DNA of 64,000 nucleotides from positions 598,995 to 662,994 of the forward strand of contig VZQC01009956.1 of the NCBI GenBank assembly GCA_009823505.1. Direction: 5' to 3'. Below are positions 46,469 through 58,569 of this stretch, piece by piece; position 1 is the stretch's first letter, and each line of letters opens with the position of its first letter. The translations under genes and the position numbers were made by a program. This DNA comes from Rhizomys pruinosus. Taxonomy: Eukaryota > Chordata > Mammalia > Rodentia > Spalacidae. Under the pieces are notes generated by a model. That model was not told where the DNA came from. It worked only from the letters and a program-made list of their open reading frames with translations, and searched no databases.

Positions 46469-46805
46469 GGGCTCATAAGTTAGTTGAACATAGTCTGTTG
46501 GGAGATATGCATACAAAGACACACACACAAATATGGCCCAATAATTACATACTATGCTTTGGGGCATGTCAACATGAAATATCATCCAGATTATTATCTA
46601 TATGTTATATACAATTGATTCTAAATATAGCCTATACCATAATGTAAGAGTTTACATTGGAAAATTTGTGGAAGTAATACAGTGTTCAATCTGAAGATCC
46701 TTGGGTAATTTAAAATCAAATGCATTACTGAAAGCAGGAAAGAGATCTATTAAATGCTATTAGAAGTATGCTTTTGATGTAAAATCTATCATGAAAAAGC
46801 TAATA

Positions 46806-46853
46806 TTGAGGCTGGAAAGATGTATCAGTGGGTAAACTGACTGTCAGTGTTAT
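46806..46853 (+). mobile_element. Short B2/ID head fragment
   Basis: 'gaggctggaaagatgtatcagtgggtaaactgactg' resembles the first 45 bp of a B2. The rest is missing. Confidence 0.5.
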
Positions 46854-46859
46854 TGTCAG

Positions 46860-47600
46860 GCAAGATAATTACAGACAACCACATTCATAAGCCAACTGAG
46901 AGGAAAGGGAATCCTTTATTTAAGGAATGAATAAATGGGAGTGGATAGTGCCTCAGAAACAATCTCAGTGATGAACTTCAGTGTTACAGAGTTTATAAAT
47001 ACAAAACCCACAAACACCATGTAAATAGTTGAGCTAGGTGCAAGTCAGAGAGAGCTAGAGATTATTTTGCTTATGCAATGCTTTGTTTATACAACCTGGA
47101 GTTATTTTGGTTATACTTCTAGTCCTTATCCAGGGACATGGGAAGCTGTTAATGGGATGCTGGGAGAGACTAGTGACTATGAAAAATGCCAAAGTATGCA
47201 CAAATCTGAATCAGGACTGGCCTAGAACAAAATGGAGTATCTTTATTTACTTCACCAGGTAACCATGATGAGTTCTAAGAGTGAATATCCACCTAAAATC
47301 TGGACATAATGGCATGAATCTGGTTCACTAATACTTATATTGCCCAGACAAGTCAAATCCTAGATTTCCCTGAACATGAAATCTAGCCATTCACAGAGAT
47401 TCAAGCACAGAATGGACATCCTGTAACAAAATAAGTTGGAGGTTTGAAGAAGTAGCCCTTAGAAGATGGTTTCTGACATCAACCCATGTGTGAATCTACA
47501 TGGGCAAAGACATCATATACACCATTATATCTCACAATATATAACACAGAAAGAGAACATTCAGAGGCAGATAGAGCCAGAGATCCAGAGAGAGACAGAG
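46860..47600. other. Intergenic, nothing recognised
   Basis: No supported feature. Confidence 0.4.
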
Positions 47601-47604
47601 GCAT

Positions 47605-47705
47605 ACACACGTGCACACACACATACACACACACACACACACACATTTATTTAGGGATTGTTGTTTTTGAGATAGAGAGAGAGAGACAGAGAGACAGAGA
47701 GACAG
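47605..47705. repeat. (CA)n then (GA)n microsatellites
   Basis: A CA run (47605-47645) is followed after 25 bp by GAGAGA/GACAGA units (47674-47707). Confidence 0.9.
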
Positions 47706-47929
47706 AAAGAATAGAGCCCCAAAGGCTCCAGAGAGGAAGGTTTTATATTTTAGATATGAAGAATTTCTTTAGGACATAGATTATACTGTATGTCACTATA
47801 ATAGTAGACACAAAATGTTTTCAAAATGTGTCTCTAGAAGATAGTGAATGAATTTAAGTTGAATATCAATTGTTAAGCATAGCATGGCATATGTTCAAAA
47901 GACACAACATAAAGCAGAATAGCTATGCT

Positions 47930-48960
47930 ATAAACATACGGAGTGTCATCATGGAAGCAGCTGGAATACACAGGGAGCTGAACCATGGAAAGTAAGTAAG
48001 GGAAGATTTTGAGACTGGAGCAGAAATAGCTGTATGAAAAAAATTGTATTTAGTTGGTAAAGCTTGTTGCAGGCTTCCAAATGAAAGCAGCCTGAGACCT
48101 AGCAATACTTCCAGTAGGGGTTCATCAATAAGATTAAAAATGCAACAGGGACAGTATGTCTTCTCTCCCTGGCAGAGCAAGATCCCTGGACTGATTCCTG
48201 CTGCTTGTAGGTGAAGCAGTGTGTCCCAAAGGCTGAGAGGCATTATTGGTTGATGTCAAATCAGAATCGGTTGCTTCAGCAGCATCAAACAAATTCTCTC
48301 ATAGGAAGCAGGGGCAGCATCATGGAGAGCAGAAGCAGTGGGGGCCCAGGGACTTCCTTACCTATGCTGAGTCCCCACCAGTTCTGTCTCCTGCAGGTCT
48401 GAGGAGCAGTGTTTCTTCTTCTCTTTCTAGACATTTGAAGTCAAGCTCCTGACCAGAGCCTGGAGCCAGCTGAGAGCTGGACACTGGACAGGAACCTGAA
48501 TGGCAAAAATTCTCTCTGTGGAGTCTTATATAAGGTTACTTTGACTCTGATGGGCTGATTGTGTGCATGTAAATCACATACAGAAAAAAAGACCAACCAG
48601 GAAAGAGATCTCATACCTAGGAAGGGAAACCAAGAGCTGGCTGTAACCATGGAAATTTCCCAATTGGAGTTATTTCATCATCTCCTCTCCCTCCTCCCTA
48701 GGTGTTGCAGTAGAAGCAGGGGAAGTGGAAGGAGAAAGGCAAAAAAAAAAAACTGCACTTTAATCTTCCTTTGCTTTCTAGGCTCCAAATGTCAGCAGTC
48801 TGATTAGGAGTCCATTTAGCAATAGAAATTGGAGTTTGTTTCTGGCTGCAAGGTGGTTTTTATCCTGACTTCTTGAAAGGTAGCAAGATCTCTGTTTTGA
48901 GTTCCTTTAAATGTGACTGTGTGCTGATACTTTACCCCAGAATATGAGCTTCAGGGTGTT
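47930..48960 (+). repeat. Recurring promoter-like module, copy E
   Basis: Conserved core 48449-48700 ('gagcctggagccagctgagagctgga', 'caggaacctgaatggc', 'gtgtgcatgtaaatcac'). The CCAAT box is altered to CCAAC (48593-48597), and the TATA-like box is replaced by a poly-A run (48740-48752). A GT at about 48888 in 'gaaaggtagc' is a weak donor candidate. Confidence 0.6.
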
Positions 48961-49557
48961 GACAACAAGCTGCAAATCTGTGGTCCCTCCAAATTCTGCA
49001 CATGTATGCAATTTTTCCTTTTGTATATGATGAACTCAGTGTGGAGAAATGACTCACTGATGGTGTAGGAGTTTAAATGATGATAGAGCACTGATTTAAT
49101 TCAATAAAGTTCATATGGATATATTCAGACCAGTTACAAATATGTGCACATATATGAGTTAGTACACTCATGTACTCCCTTGTTCTGTCAGGTGACAGGA
49201 CATAGAATCGCATTGTCACTATCCATAATGAATAAATCTGTTCTCCATATATTTCTTTCTTATTTTTCTTTTGTTGTTTGGTTTTCAGTTATTTTTGTTC
49301 ATTTGAGTTGTTGTTGTTGTTGTTATCATTTTCATGAAACTTATTATTTGATTTCTGACAGGGGGTGACAATCATCTTCCTCAATTAGAGACAAACTCAA
49401 TATATATCTCAGACTGGCCTGAATATTGAAGCAATCCTGCTGTGTCAATTTCCCATTTGGCAAGTTTATATGTGTGAACTGTAACAATTGTATCATATAG
49501 ATTAAGAATGCTGAAGAAATATTAAGGGGTATTTATTTTATAAAAATAATCGAAATT

Positions 49558-49766
49558 GGGGCTGGAGAGATGGCTCAGTCATTCAGAGCACTGTTTATGC
49601 TCTTGCAGAGGACGTGGGCTAGATTCCCAGCACTCACATGACAGATAACAGCATTCTCAAATCCAGTTCCAGGGGATCGAATGCTATTTTTTGACTTCCA
49701 TGGACATTGCACTATGATGCACCTAACTACATGCAGGCAACACACTCAAACACATAAAAATAATGT
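49558..49766 (+). mobile_element. B2-family SINE
   Basis: ggggctggagagatggctc head, 'gcagaggacgtgggc', 'aaatccagttccagggg', A-rich tail. Moderately diverged. Confidence 0.88.
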
Positions 49767-49893
49767 ATATCGTATTTTACATTTTGAAATTTATCTCTGT
49801 GTAGTGATTTAAAACACAAATATTTGAGAAAGCAGTGTAGGACAGAGGACTACCTCTGTATTTGTCCTCATGTGCTATTAGTAAACTTTCATT

Positions 49894-50107
49894 TTGTTAT
49901 TTATTTATGTGTATAAATGTACTGTCTGCATGTAGGTTTGTGCACCCGTGTTGTGCAATGCCACAGAGGTTAGAAGAGGGTGTCAGATTCCCCTGGACCT
50001 GGAGTTAAAGATGACTCTCAGCCACCATGTGGGTGCTGGGGATAGAAAATGGGTCCTCTGCAAGAGCAGTCGGCGCTCTTAACCACTATGCTATCTCTCC
50101 AGCCCCC
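49894..50107 (-). mobile_element. B2-family SINE with 10-bp target duplication
   Basis: Minus-strand B2 with reversed tail and head 'atctctccagcccc'. Exact duplication aactttcatt at 49884-49893 and 50108-50117. Single, not doubled, internal block. Confidence 0.92.
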
Positions 50108-50469
50108 AACTTTCATTCTTTTTGACTGATCACATATCCCCATAAGTCTCTGGATTCTGTAGACAAAACTCAGATGCTCATGCTTGTGAGGCAAGCATTT
50201 TACTGGCTGAATCAGGTGCCCAGACCTCATATTTTGACATTAAAAGGAAAAATAACATATCAGATATATAATTCAACTATCATACTGATAGCCAATATGG
50301 AAGGAACACTCCCTAGTCAACTTCCAACAAGAGTAAATTCTTAACCACGACACTCTAGCTCTTATCCTGTCTTCTGATTTAAAAATGCAAAACTTCAGCA
50401 TTATAATTTCTAAAGTCTCCTTAAGCTATGCACCTAAACAAAATATATCAATACAGGAGCTCTGACATC

Positions 50470-51668
50470 AACAATGGATTATTCTACCAAGGAGATGTTG
50501 GCCAGGGGATCCAAGTCCCCACAAATGGTAAAGGCTCCTTGCCTCCTAACTGGGATATCTGCAGGAAGAGAGGCGATAAGGCCCTGCTGTTGAAGACCTG
50601 ATACAAACATGGAAAAGATGTATGGAGACCGCACTTGCAAGTATACAAATGGTCTCTGGGATGCCAGAGAGTGTTACCAAAGACCACTAAACCAATAAAG
50701 CAAATATAGGTCTCCTTGAGTCAAGCAAGACTCCTCTGTCAGCACCAGCTACACCTCATCTGCCTGGAAATACTGTGCAGCAGTGGCAGCCATATGTCTG
50801 TATATCCCAAATCTAATTGGCTATTAGCTCTCTCCTTGGAGGAATAACCCACGGTTGATGTCACAAGCTTACATCCTCTAATGGTTAGGAGATGTTATAA
50901 ACCACAAGAAGACCCTGCCATACTTGACAGAAGAAAATGTAGATCATGAATTGACATACCATCCAAACATCTGTGTCTATACCAAAGTAACCTACCATAA
51001 CAATTAGTACTGTTTAAATACCCATATATCTAATTGTGTGTGTTTCATTAGTAGGATCAAAAGGCTATATATTATACTGTTTAAATACCTAAATATCTAA
51101 TTGCATGTGCTTCATTAGTAGGATCGAAAGGTTAAGCCTGGACAAGCTGGTAGCCCATGAAAGAAAACAGCCAGAACTGACTAGAGACCAAGACATCAGC
51201 TCCAGAGAAAGTAGAGTGTTTTGCTTCTCATCCACCTGTGCCCCTTTTCTAAGACTAGGGAACAATCTGTGGAAGAGGGGGCGTGGTAGAATGTAAGGGC
51301 TTCGATTGGGGTTAATGGTGAAACTACAACAATATAGACTGGACACTCATTTGATCAACTTGATTGAACATACAAGCCCCCCCTTTCAGGATGGTGGGAC
51401 CCATGAGCTGTGTGGGTTTGGGCACAACTGCTTGCAAATTGGTTTTACATGAAGGATGCTTGTACTCACAAATTATCACCTATTGTTAAAAAAAATGAAA
51501 ACAAAACAAAACAAAAAAGCAGAGAAAGATGCAGAAAACTTACGGCAGTGCACGATCTGCGATGGGTAGGGGTGGGGTGGGGGGGAAGGGAAGGGGATAT
51601 ATGCCTGAACTGAATTGGAAAATGATGTATGAAATACGCAAAGCATCAATAAAAATAAATTTAAAAAA
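50470..51668 (+). mobile_element. LINE-1 3' region, longest young copy
   Basis: Its last third (51336-51668) is nearly the same as 1-331: 'gactggacactcatttgatc', 'ggttttacatgaaggatgc', G-rich block, 'aattggaaaatgatgtatg', 'caataaaaataaatttaaaaaaa'. Upstream, 51001-51130 contains a near-duplicate segment ('tactgtttaaatacc ... cttcattagtaggatc' twice, about 70 bp apart). No ORF2 remains. Confidence 0.7.
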
Positions 51669-52039
51669 ATGCAAAACTTCCTCAAATCTTAAATCATACC
51701 TGGATTGAAATATCAGAACAGGGAAGAATCTGTGTTGCTGGCTGAGATCTCCAAACACGCAGTGAAACAGGAGCAATATGGATGTTTCCCTGAATATGCT
51801 ATGTCACATGTGACTAAAGCCTCCCTTAATATCCTCACATACATTCAATCTTCTTTCCATTGATCTCCAATGATCATTCAGTTGTGGACAGTGAATCGCA
51901 TATGCTATTAGGGAGGTCCAATACTGGTAAATAAAAAGGCAGAGAAAAGTGACCATGGGTACCCATCATCAATTATGATATCTAAAATGCAATTGTTACA
52001 CCTAAGACTTAAGGAATATTGTAGAACTAGAGATAGAAA

Positions 52040-52249
52040 TACTTTTTATTCTAAATTTTATTGAATTTTTGTGTATTTCATACATAATTTTTCAACCAGT
52101 CTTAATCACATTTATACCTGCTTCTCCATTGGCACCCTTCTGCACCCATGGAATTCACACACTCTGTCATTCGTGCTAAGGTCTATTGTGCCAAACTAAT
52201 CTCCTCACCCACTCCTCAGTGCCAGCTCATACCCATAGGTCTCCCTTTT
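52040..52249 (-). mobile_element. LINE-1 3' end, minus strand, leading into the palindrome
   Basis: 'tttattgaatttttgtgtatttc' and 'cactctgtcattcgtgctaagg' match the minus-strand L1 3' end at 6500-6640. The sequence continues into the left arm of the inverted repeat. Confidence 0.65.
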
Positions 52250-52462
52250 GTAAAGAATGCCAATTCTTCCTCACCCAACCACAATCAACTGCCAATATTT
52301 CTTCAGCCAAGATTTTGTTCTGCTATCCATTTCTGCAATAGGTGACCATTCCATAGAACCACATGGTCACCTATTGCAGAAATGGATAGCAGAACAAAAT
52401 CTTGGCTGAAGAAATATTGGCAGTTGATTGTGGTTGGGTGAGGAAGAACTGGCATTCTTTAC
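52250..52462. repeat. Near-perfect inverted repeat, 99-bp arms, 15-bp loop
   Basis: Left arm 52250-52348 is the reverse complement of right arm 52364-52462 with one mismatch (near 52262/52450). The spacer is ttccatagaaccaca (52349-52363). The arms are L1 3'-region sequence: the left one continues the minus-strand L1 fragment. A transcript across it would form a long hairpin. The same short translated segment appears on both strands here for this reason. Confidence 0.95.
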
Positions 52463-53420
52463 ATATCCATGGTTTGCCCATTCATGCCCATTTTTTAGAT
52501 CCTGGCCTCTTGTTGCAGGGAGAAACTTCTTTAAGGAGAGTTGAGATATCAATTAACCTCTTCTTAGCTCCTTGTTCTATGTTGCATGGGGAACCAGGAA
52601 AATAAATGGAAAGAGGGATCCTGAGACAGACTAGTAGGTGACAGGTCTTACTAAGGAAGAAATTGATAAAATCAGGGTATCTAAGTGGGATGGAGTAGGA
52701 ATGGATATAGAAGGGAAGGTGGGGATAAAAGGGAAAAAAGATGAGCTTGAGAGAAGTGGATCCATAGGAGACTGTTAGTATCAAGGGAGAAATGGGGAAA
52801 TTGGGGATATTTTAAATGGGGAAGACATGAAGGGAGGGCTATTCAGGTAAGGGGAGAAAGGAGAGATGAATAATCCTTAGCTAGGGAAAAGAAACCCTGA
52901 GAGTATCATATTAATCTAACAAATTATTGACAAGTTACACATACAGTATCTCTCCCTGAGTCCATGTGCAAAGATGAAGGCAACATAACAAGAAATATTA
53001 CTAGAAAGGAGAAACCTTCCTTTGAGTCATTGGCCAAGGAGGTCCAAGAGACTCCCCAAATCACACAGGCTATTGTCATAGCCCTAGATTGCCCCCCCCC
53101 AGAACCTGAAAGTAAGATGATATTGCTGAAGACAGGACATACATTGCATATTGGATTTGGAGGTAGAAAGATATCAAAGGCCAGTGGACCAGGTCCTTTG
53201 TGCTACATTGTGAGAGGGAATATATGCCCATGAAATCTCAACAATATGGTTGCCTAAACAAGACATGCATAGTGATAATACGAGTTCACATTTCACTATA
53301 TTTGTGGGAATTTTCACAAGGTAACAACTGAGAGAGGGAGAATCAATTTCTTCAGGAACAAGCTTCCTGATAATTTATCTGCTCCCAATGAGTCAACAAG
53401 ATCACTAAGAACAGAAGCAG
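52463..53420. other. Intergenic with L1-like traces
   Basis: 52990-53110 resembles 36500-36600 and 25610-25750, probably L1 3'-region. A poly-C run lies at 53091-53100. No gene recognised. Confidence 0.4.
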
Positions 53421-53429
53421 TGAGAATGA

Positions 53430-53960
53430 ATCCCAGCAAGATTCTGTGTCTATGCCTGCCTGAACTCTGTTGGGTCTGTTTCCCTCAGGCCTCAGGAGCA
53501 GTCTTTATTTGCTTAGGATCAAACTATAGTCAAACTCCAGCCAGAGCCTGAAACCACCTGAGAGCTGGAATCCAGTCAGTAACCTGAGAGGAAAAATGAC
53601 ACTAGTGTGTTTATATTAGCCCTGGTTGCTCTGACAGGCTGATTTTGTACCTTGAGAAGAGAAAATAGTATGAGAGACAATCTGGAGAGAGCTCTCAACC
53701 CTAGGAAGGAAAAAAAGCTGGGTTTAGCCCAGGAGATGTCTACAGTAGAACTGCTTTTGCATCCATGTTCCACCTTTCTTCATGATGCAGCCTAAGTGGG
53801 GAAAATGGAAGAGGAAAGACAGGCAAAACCATGCAATTTTTCACGGGATCTGCCTCCATGTGTCAGTAGACAAATTAGCCAATGGTACATACTGGTTTAG
53901 TGTGGTGTATCTAGCTACTGGATCCCTTTATTGTGACTGCCATAAAAACGTTATTATGTC
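53430..53960 (+). repeat. Recurring promoter-like module, copy F (most diverged)
   Basis: Core 53527-53760 ('cagagcctgaaaccacctgagagctgga', 'cagtaacctgag', 'ggttgctctgacaggctgatttt', 'ctctcaaccctaggaagg'). The CCAAT box is lost. The downstream part (53860-53940) parallels copy E at 48790-48860. Confidence 0.55.
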
Positions 53961-53964
53961 TGTC

Positions 53965-55295
53965 TGAGGTCTTCTTTAATTGAATATTTCAGCTGTCAAA
54001 GCAGCTTGCTACTGACTCCACATTTCCAAGAACTGTGACTACATACATGAGTTGTAATACTGGATTAGGTCTTTATATCTAATAGAGTTCTCCACTAAAA
54101 GGTTTTTGGATATTTGATGGTATCTAGCCACAGAATAGTAATATACCCAATTACCATAAAGTGTAATATTACAGTAAAATAATGGTAATGTATGGTCATG
54201 CCTGTGTGTATGCTAGGAAAAGTCAGGGAGCAGCCTCTGGTATAATACCCCAGGTGCCATTCAATACTTTTTTTATCTCTTGTGACAGTGTTGTCTCACT
54301 GTTGTGGATATCATCAATTAGATAGGCGGGATGACAGCAAGCAATGAACATCAAACTATTACAGACTCCCAAATCCTGGCATTGTAAGCTCAGACCACCA
54401 TAACTGTATTTTGTTGAATATGTTCCGGAGATCATACTCAGATGCTAATATCCATGAGGCAAGCACATTGCTGACTGGGCAACCTCCCAGAACTGAATAT
54501 TTTGATTGTAAATGGAAAAAACGCCAACTGAATATAACTGAATTTGCATTGTGCTAACCTACAATTTTGTAGCACCTACAATTTGTAGGGGCTAACCCTA
54601 CAAATCACCAACCATCTTCTTCCACAAAGAGCCCATCTTATCCATTGACCCCCAGCTCTAATGTTGTCCACTAAATAAAAATCCAGTCCTTCCTCCTCAA
54701 GTTTCAAGATGCAAGAATAAAAAAATAGTATTAAGGGTTATTTCATTCCCTTCATTGTTTTTTCTTTCCTTTTATTACAGACAACTCTCATCTTGTTCCT
54801 AAATCTCCCTGTGGTAAAATCATGCCCATTCTTTCTACCATTTTGTCCCTTATCCTTTTTGCTTCCTTCCAGCCTTTGTCCCTTGATCCATCCCCCTCTG
54901 CCCCCATAATATTTTTTGTCTTTTAAAGCAAAACTGACAATGAAAATATCAAGTGACTCTAAAGTGATGCTTTCTAGAAGGAAAATATATTAATCTGTGC
55001 TATATAGGTAGCAATAATATCCTAATTGCCTTGATCAAGCTACTGCTTCCAGAAGAAATTCTAGAGTAGTACATTGAAGAACTCATGGCTTGGATATCAC
55101 AGATTTTTCTTAGTGCGACTGACATCTGCACAAAGTGAGGATCACTTAAATTATTTATACTTGACATCAATGGGAAAAAGAAAAATACTTCACTTGATAG
55201 TCTTGAAAACTGAACATATGAAAGGTCCAGTGATATTCTTACCTATGTGGACAGACTTAAGCATAAGCAAATATGATATCAACTAAATTGACCAG
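53965..55295. other. Intergenic, nothing recognised
   Basis: AT-rich, with no supported feature. A pyrimidine-rich stretch lies at 54750-54900. Confidence 0.45.
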
Positions 55296-55302
55296 GAATA
55301 TA

Positions 55303-55335
55303 CATATATATATATATATATATAATATATAATAC

Positions 55336-55374
<39 letters not shown>
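55303..55374. repeat. (TA)n microsatellite, interrupted
   Basis: Two AT runs separated by 'ataatacg', palindromic overall. Confidence 0.93.
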
Positions 55375-55376
<2 letters not shown>

Positions 55377-55540
55377 CTAAAATACAGGTGAGAGAATATA
55401 TAAATAGTGAGGGGATATGTGAAGATATGTAGAGGTGAGAAAGAGAGTTAGAAGTTATGTATGTAGAATAATTATTCATGAAAATATCAAGAAAAATATT
55501 CTAACCTAAATCACACACTACACAAACACCTGTAAAAACT

Positions 55541-55622
55541 ATTCTCTCTTCCTCTCTCCTCTCTCTCTCTCTCTTTCTCTCTCTCAAGAGACTATACTCT
55601 CTTCCTCTCTCTCTCCTCTCTT

Positions 55623-55674
<52 letters not shown>

Positions 55675-55973
55675 TTAAATATGTAATCTAAACTGGATGT
55701 TTAAATCTAAACAAGGATAAGTTTATTGACCATGTGCTAAGATATAATTACTTAATTACTTATAAAGCATATTCTCTCTCTCCTCTCTCTCTCAAGAGAC
55801 TATTCTCTCTCCCTCTCCTCTCTCTCTGAGAAAGAGAGAGAGGAGAGGGAGAGAGATAGGAAACTTAAATATTTAATATAAACTGGGATATATAAATCTA
55901 AACTGAGATATTTAAATCTAAACTGGGATAAGTTTACTGACCATGTGCTAAGATAAAATTACTTACAGTACAT

Positions 55974-56020
<47 letters not shown>

Positions 56021-56165
56021 AAGAGACTATTCTCACCCTCTCTCTCTCTCTCCTCTGAGAGAGAGGAAAATTAAATATTTAATCTAAACTGGGATATTTA
56101 ATTCTAAACTGGGATAAGTTTATTGATCATGTGCTAAGATAAAATTACTTATAAAACATGTATTT
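55541..56165. repeat. Tandem repeat of about 200-bp units with CT and GA tracts
   Basis: Three units (starting about 55541, 55770 and 55973). Each has a CT tract, 'aagagactattctc', a second CT tract, a GA tract that can pair with it, 'aattaaatatttaatctaaactggg', and 'gataagtttattgaccatgtgctaagat'. The units differ in tract length and by small indels. Confidence 0.85.
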
Positions 56166-56375
56166 ATGGTCCTGTCAGTTTATTTCCTCAGAAAGTAAAG
56201 AAAGAAGGGCTATTCATGCTAGACAGGCCATCAACAAAATTTTCAACAACATGGATGATGAACCACAAAGGTGGCAAGCCAGGAGCTCACTTTCCTGATG
56301 GTAGGCAAAAGAATCTCCCCTCCACAATCAGTAATTTTCTGGTTAAAACCTATGATAAAATTCTATGAACCCTGC

Positions 56376-56846
56376 TGTGATGGTTAATCCTGGGTGTCAA
56401 CTTGACTGGACTAAGGAACAAATAAGAGAAAAAGTACCTTCAGATTGTACTACCTCAACCCGGATGACCCACCCCAAATGTAGGCATTACCTTCTGCTGG
56501 GAGGCAGTATTAAAGGCAATGCCAGAGGGATCTGGTCCCTTTTATTCTGTGGCTGCCTCTCTCTCACTGGTGAGATTGTCTTGCTGATGTGATCAACCTT
56601 ATGGATCCCAGCGTGTACTGAGACCAGCAGATCTCCTAGAATCCATCAGGCCTTCAGCACCAGATTGGGACTACTGAGACATCCAGCCTTGCAGACTGAG
56701 CAGTTCCCTGGATTCTCAGCCTCTCCAGTGTGGCGCAGATACTGTTGGATTCCTTGAACTCTGTCATGTGAGCAAATCAATAAATTGTATATAGCTATAT
56801 ATTCGTCCTGTTGCTTCTGTTTCTTTAGAGAACCCAGACTAATACA
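56376..56846 (+). mobile_element. 5' LTR of the ERV-L provirus
   Basis: 471 bp, TGTGATGG...ATACA. The partner LTR at 62393-62864 differs at about 35 positions by eye (about 92-93% identity). Poly(A) signal aataaa at 56779-56784. Flanking bases cctgc (56371-56375) and cgtgc (62865-62869) make a 5-bp target duplication with one mismatch, as expected for ERV-L. Confidence 0.95.
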
Positions 56847-56851
56847 GATTT

Positions 56852-56866
56852 TGGTACCAGGAGTGG
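56852..56866 (+). promoter_or_regulatory. tRNA-Leu primer-binding site
   Basis: tggtaccaggagtgg is complementary to the 3' end of Leu tRNAs, the feature from which ERV-L takes its name. It lies five bases after the LTR. Confidence 0.92.
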
Positions 56867-56890
56867 TTCTACAGAAACAGAATTGAAAGG

Positions 56891-58545
56891 ATGAATTTCT
56901 TCAGTGGGCTTGGTAGTTTCTGGAGCAAGCTCTCCAACACTATGAAGCATAGAGTTACTGAAGGCTCTCCTGATGGCTTGAGGAGGAATGATAATCCTTG
57001 GTGCAGACTATTTGATGTAATTATGATGATAGATCCATTTGACTCACCTAACTTGCCTCTTGTGAGAAGCAAGGAATTTAGTGACACTATATATAAAATG
57101 TTTGAGAAATTGCAGAAAAATAAGGAAGATAATGATGTTGCCTGGTTGCTCCTAGCATCTCTGGATAAAGTGATAGAGGAAAATAAGGAGCTCAGTGATA
57201 AAATTAACCAGCTCCAGATTCGAAACAACAGTTTAAAAGTTTCCAAGTGTGCTCTGGAAGAGCATCTTCTCTCCAGCAGCCAAAGAGCTAAAGTGGCAGA
57301 AAATCAAGCTGGAGCCCTTATTATACATTTGGCAGATTTACAATGCAAATTTAATTCCCAGCCATGAAGAGTGTCAGCAGTCAAAGTGAGAGCACTGGTG
57401 GGGAAAGGTGGAACCCTGAATCTTGGGATGGAGATGTGTGGGAGAACCACGATGATGAGGATTTTTAACCCTCGGATTCTGAGGGATTTTCTTTATCTGA
57501 GGAATTAATCTCCCCACCCTCAGCAGAGAATCCACACCCTGCAGATCCCTCCTCCCCACCCTTGCCTGAGGAAACTAATCCCCCCCTCCCAGTGGGAGCT
57601 GATGTCCCTCAGGGCCCAACAATTGTTGCCTCTAGACCTATAACCAGATTGAAGTCTAAGCAAGCCCCTCAAGGTGAGATAGAAAGTGTGGTCCACGAGG
57701 AGGTGCGCTATACCACTAAAGAAATTAATGAGTTTGCTGATTCATTCTGGCAGAAGCCTAAGGAATATGTGTGGGAATGGATTTTAAGGGTGTGGGATAA
57801 TGGTGGAAGGAATATAAAATTGGATCATACTGAGTTTATCGATATGAGCCCACTGAGTAGAGATTCTAGGTTTAACATGGAAGCTCGAGCAGTTAAAAAA
57901 GGTGTTAAAAGTTTATTTGAATGGTTGGCTGATGTATTTATTAAAACATGGCCTACTAACAGCGAGTTAGAGATGCCTGATATTCCTTGGCTTAGTATTG
58001 ATGAAGGGATTGTGAGGGTCAGGCAGATGGGCATGCTCGAGTGGATTCGAAGTGTAAAACCACATTCTCCACAATATGAGGACCCAGAGGACATGCCACT
58101 CACTGAATTTATAAGATGGAAAGTACTGAGAGAGACACCAGAACATTTGAAGAGCTTTGTTTTTGCTCTATTTCTTATGCCAGATCTTACAGTTAGAGAA
58201 GTTGTGGCTCGCTTGCATAAATTAAATGTACACGTAATAGGTCTAACAGGACCTCAGGGTAGGCGTCAGGTGGCAGCACTGAATCGCAGAAGGCCAGATG
58301 AGCATAGTTATCGTAGTTATCATAATGGGTTGCAAATGCAAAACAATGCCTATAATGGCATGACCCGAAATGATCTTTGGAACTGGCTAATTAATCATGG
58401 TGTTCCCAGGAACCAAATACCTAACAAGCCTACTAAGATTTTATTTGATCTGTATAAGCAGGAAAGCTCTAGAACAAATGACAGGAAGTCAACATTGGAT
58501 TTCAGCAGTAGCGAATCCGTCCAGTTAACCACTTTCCAGACTTGA
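56891..58545 (+). pseudogene. gag: ERV-L gag, broken by one frameshift and one stop
   Basis: The first frame (56891-57367) opens with ATG 25 bp after the PBS and encodes 158 residues: a Trp/Phe-rich N-terminus, a Val-Ala-Trp-Leu-Leu motif (about 57150) and a coiled-coil-like Glu/Lys/Leu segment with heptad spacing (about 57165-57330). The frame then shifts near 57364. In the new frame there is an acidic stretch, a TAA at 57466-57468, a Pro-rich linker, and then an open frame to 58545 (from 57562, 327 codons) that should hold the capsid. Its C-terminal part contains a basic Arg-rich patch (about 58255-58310). No clear Cys-His zinc knuckle is seen. Structural role inferred from family and position. 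Confidence 0.85.
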
Positions 58546-58569
58546 GACAGTTCATAGACCCAGAAGCCC

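Noticed and set aside
46285..46647. Ile-Tyr repeat frames on both strands
   Set aside because: They are translations of the (AT)n microsatellite.
55541..56165. Possible CRISPR-like array because of regular spacing
   Set aside because: Only three units, low-complexity tracts, no conserved short repeat with unique spacers, and a mammalian context.
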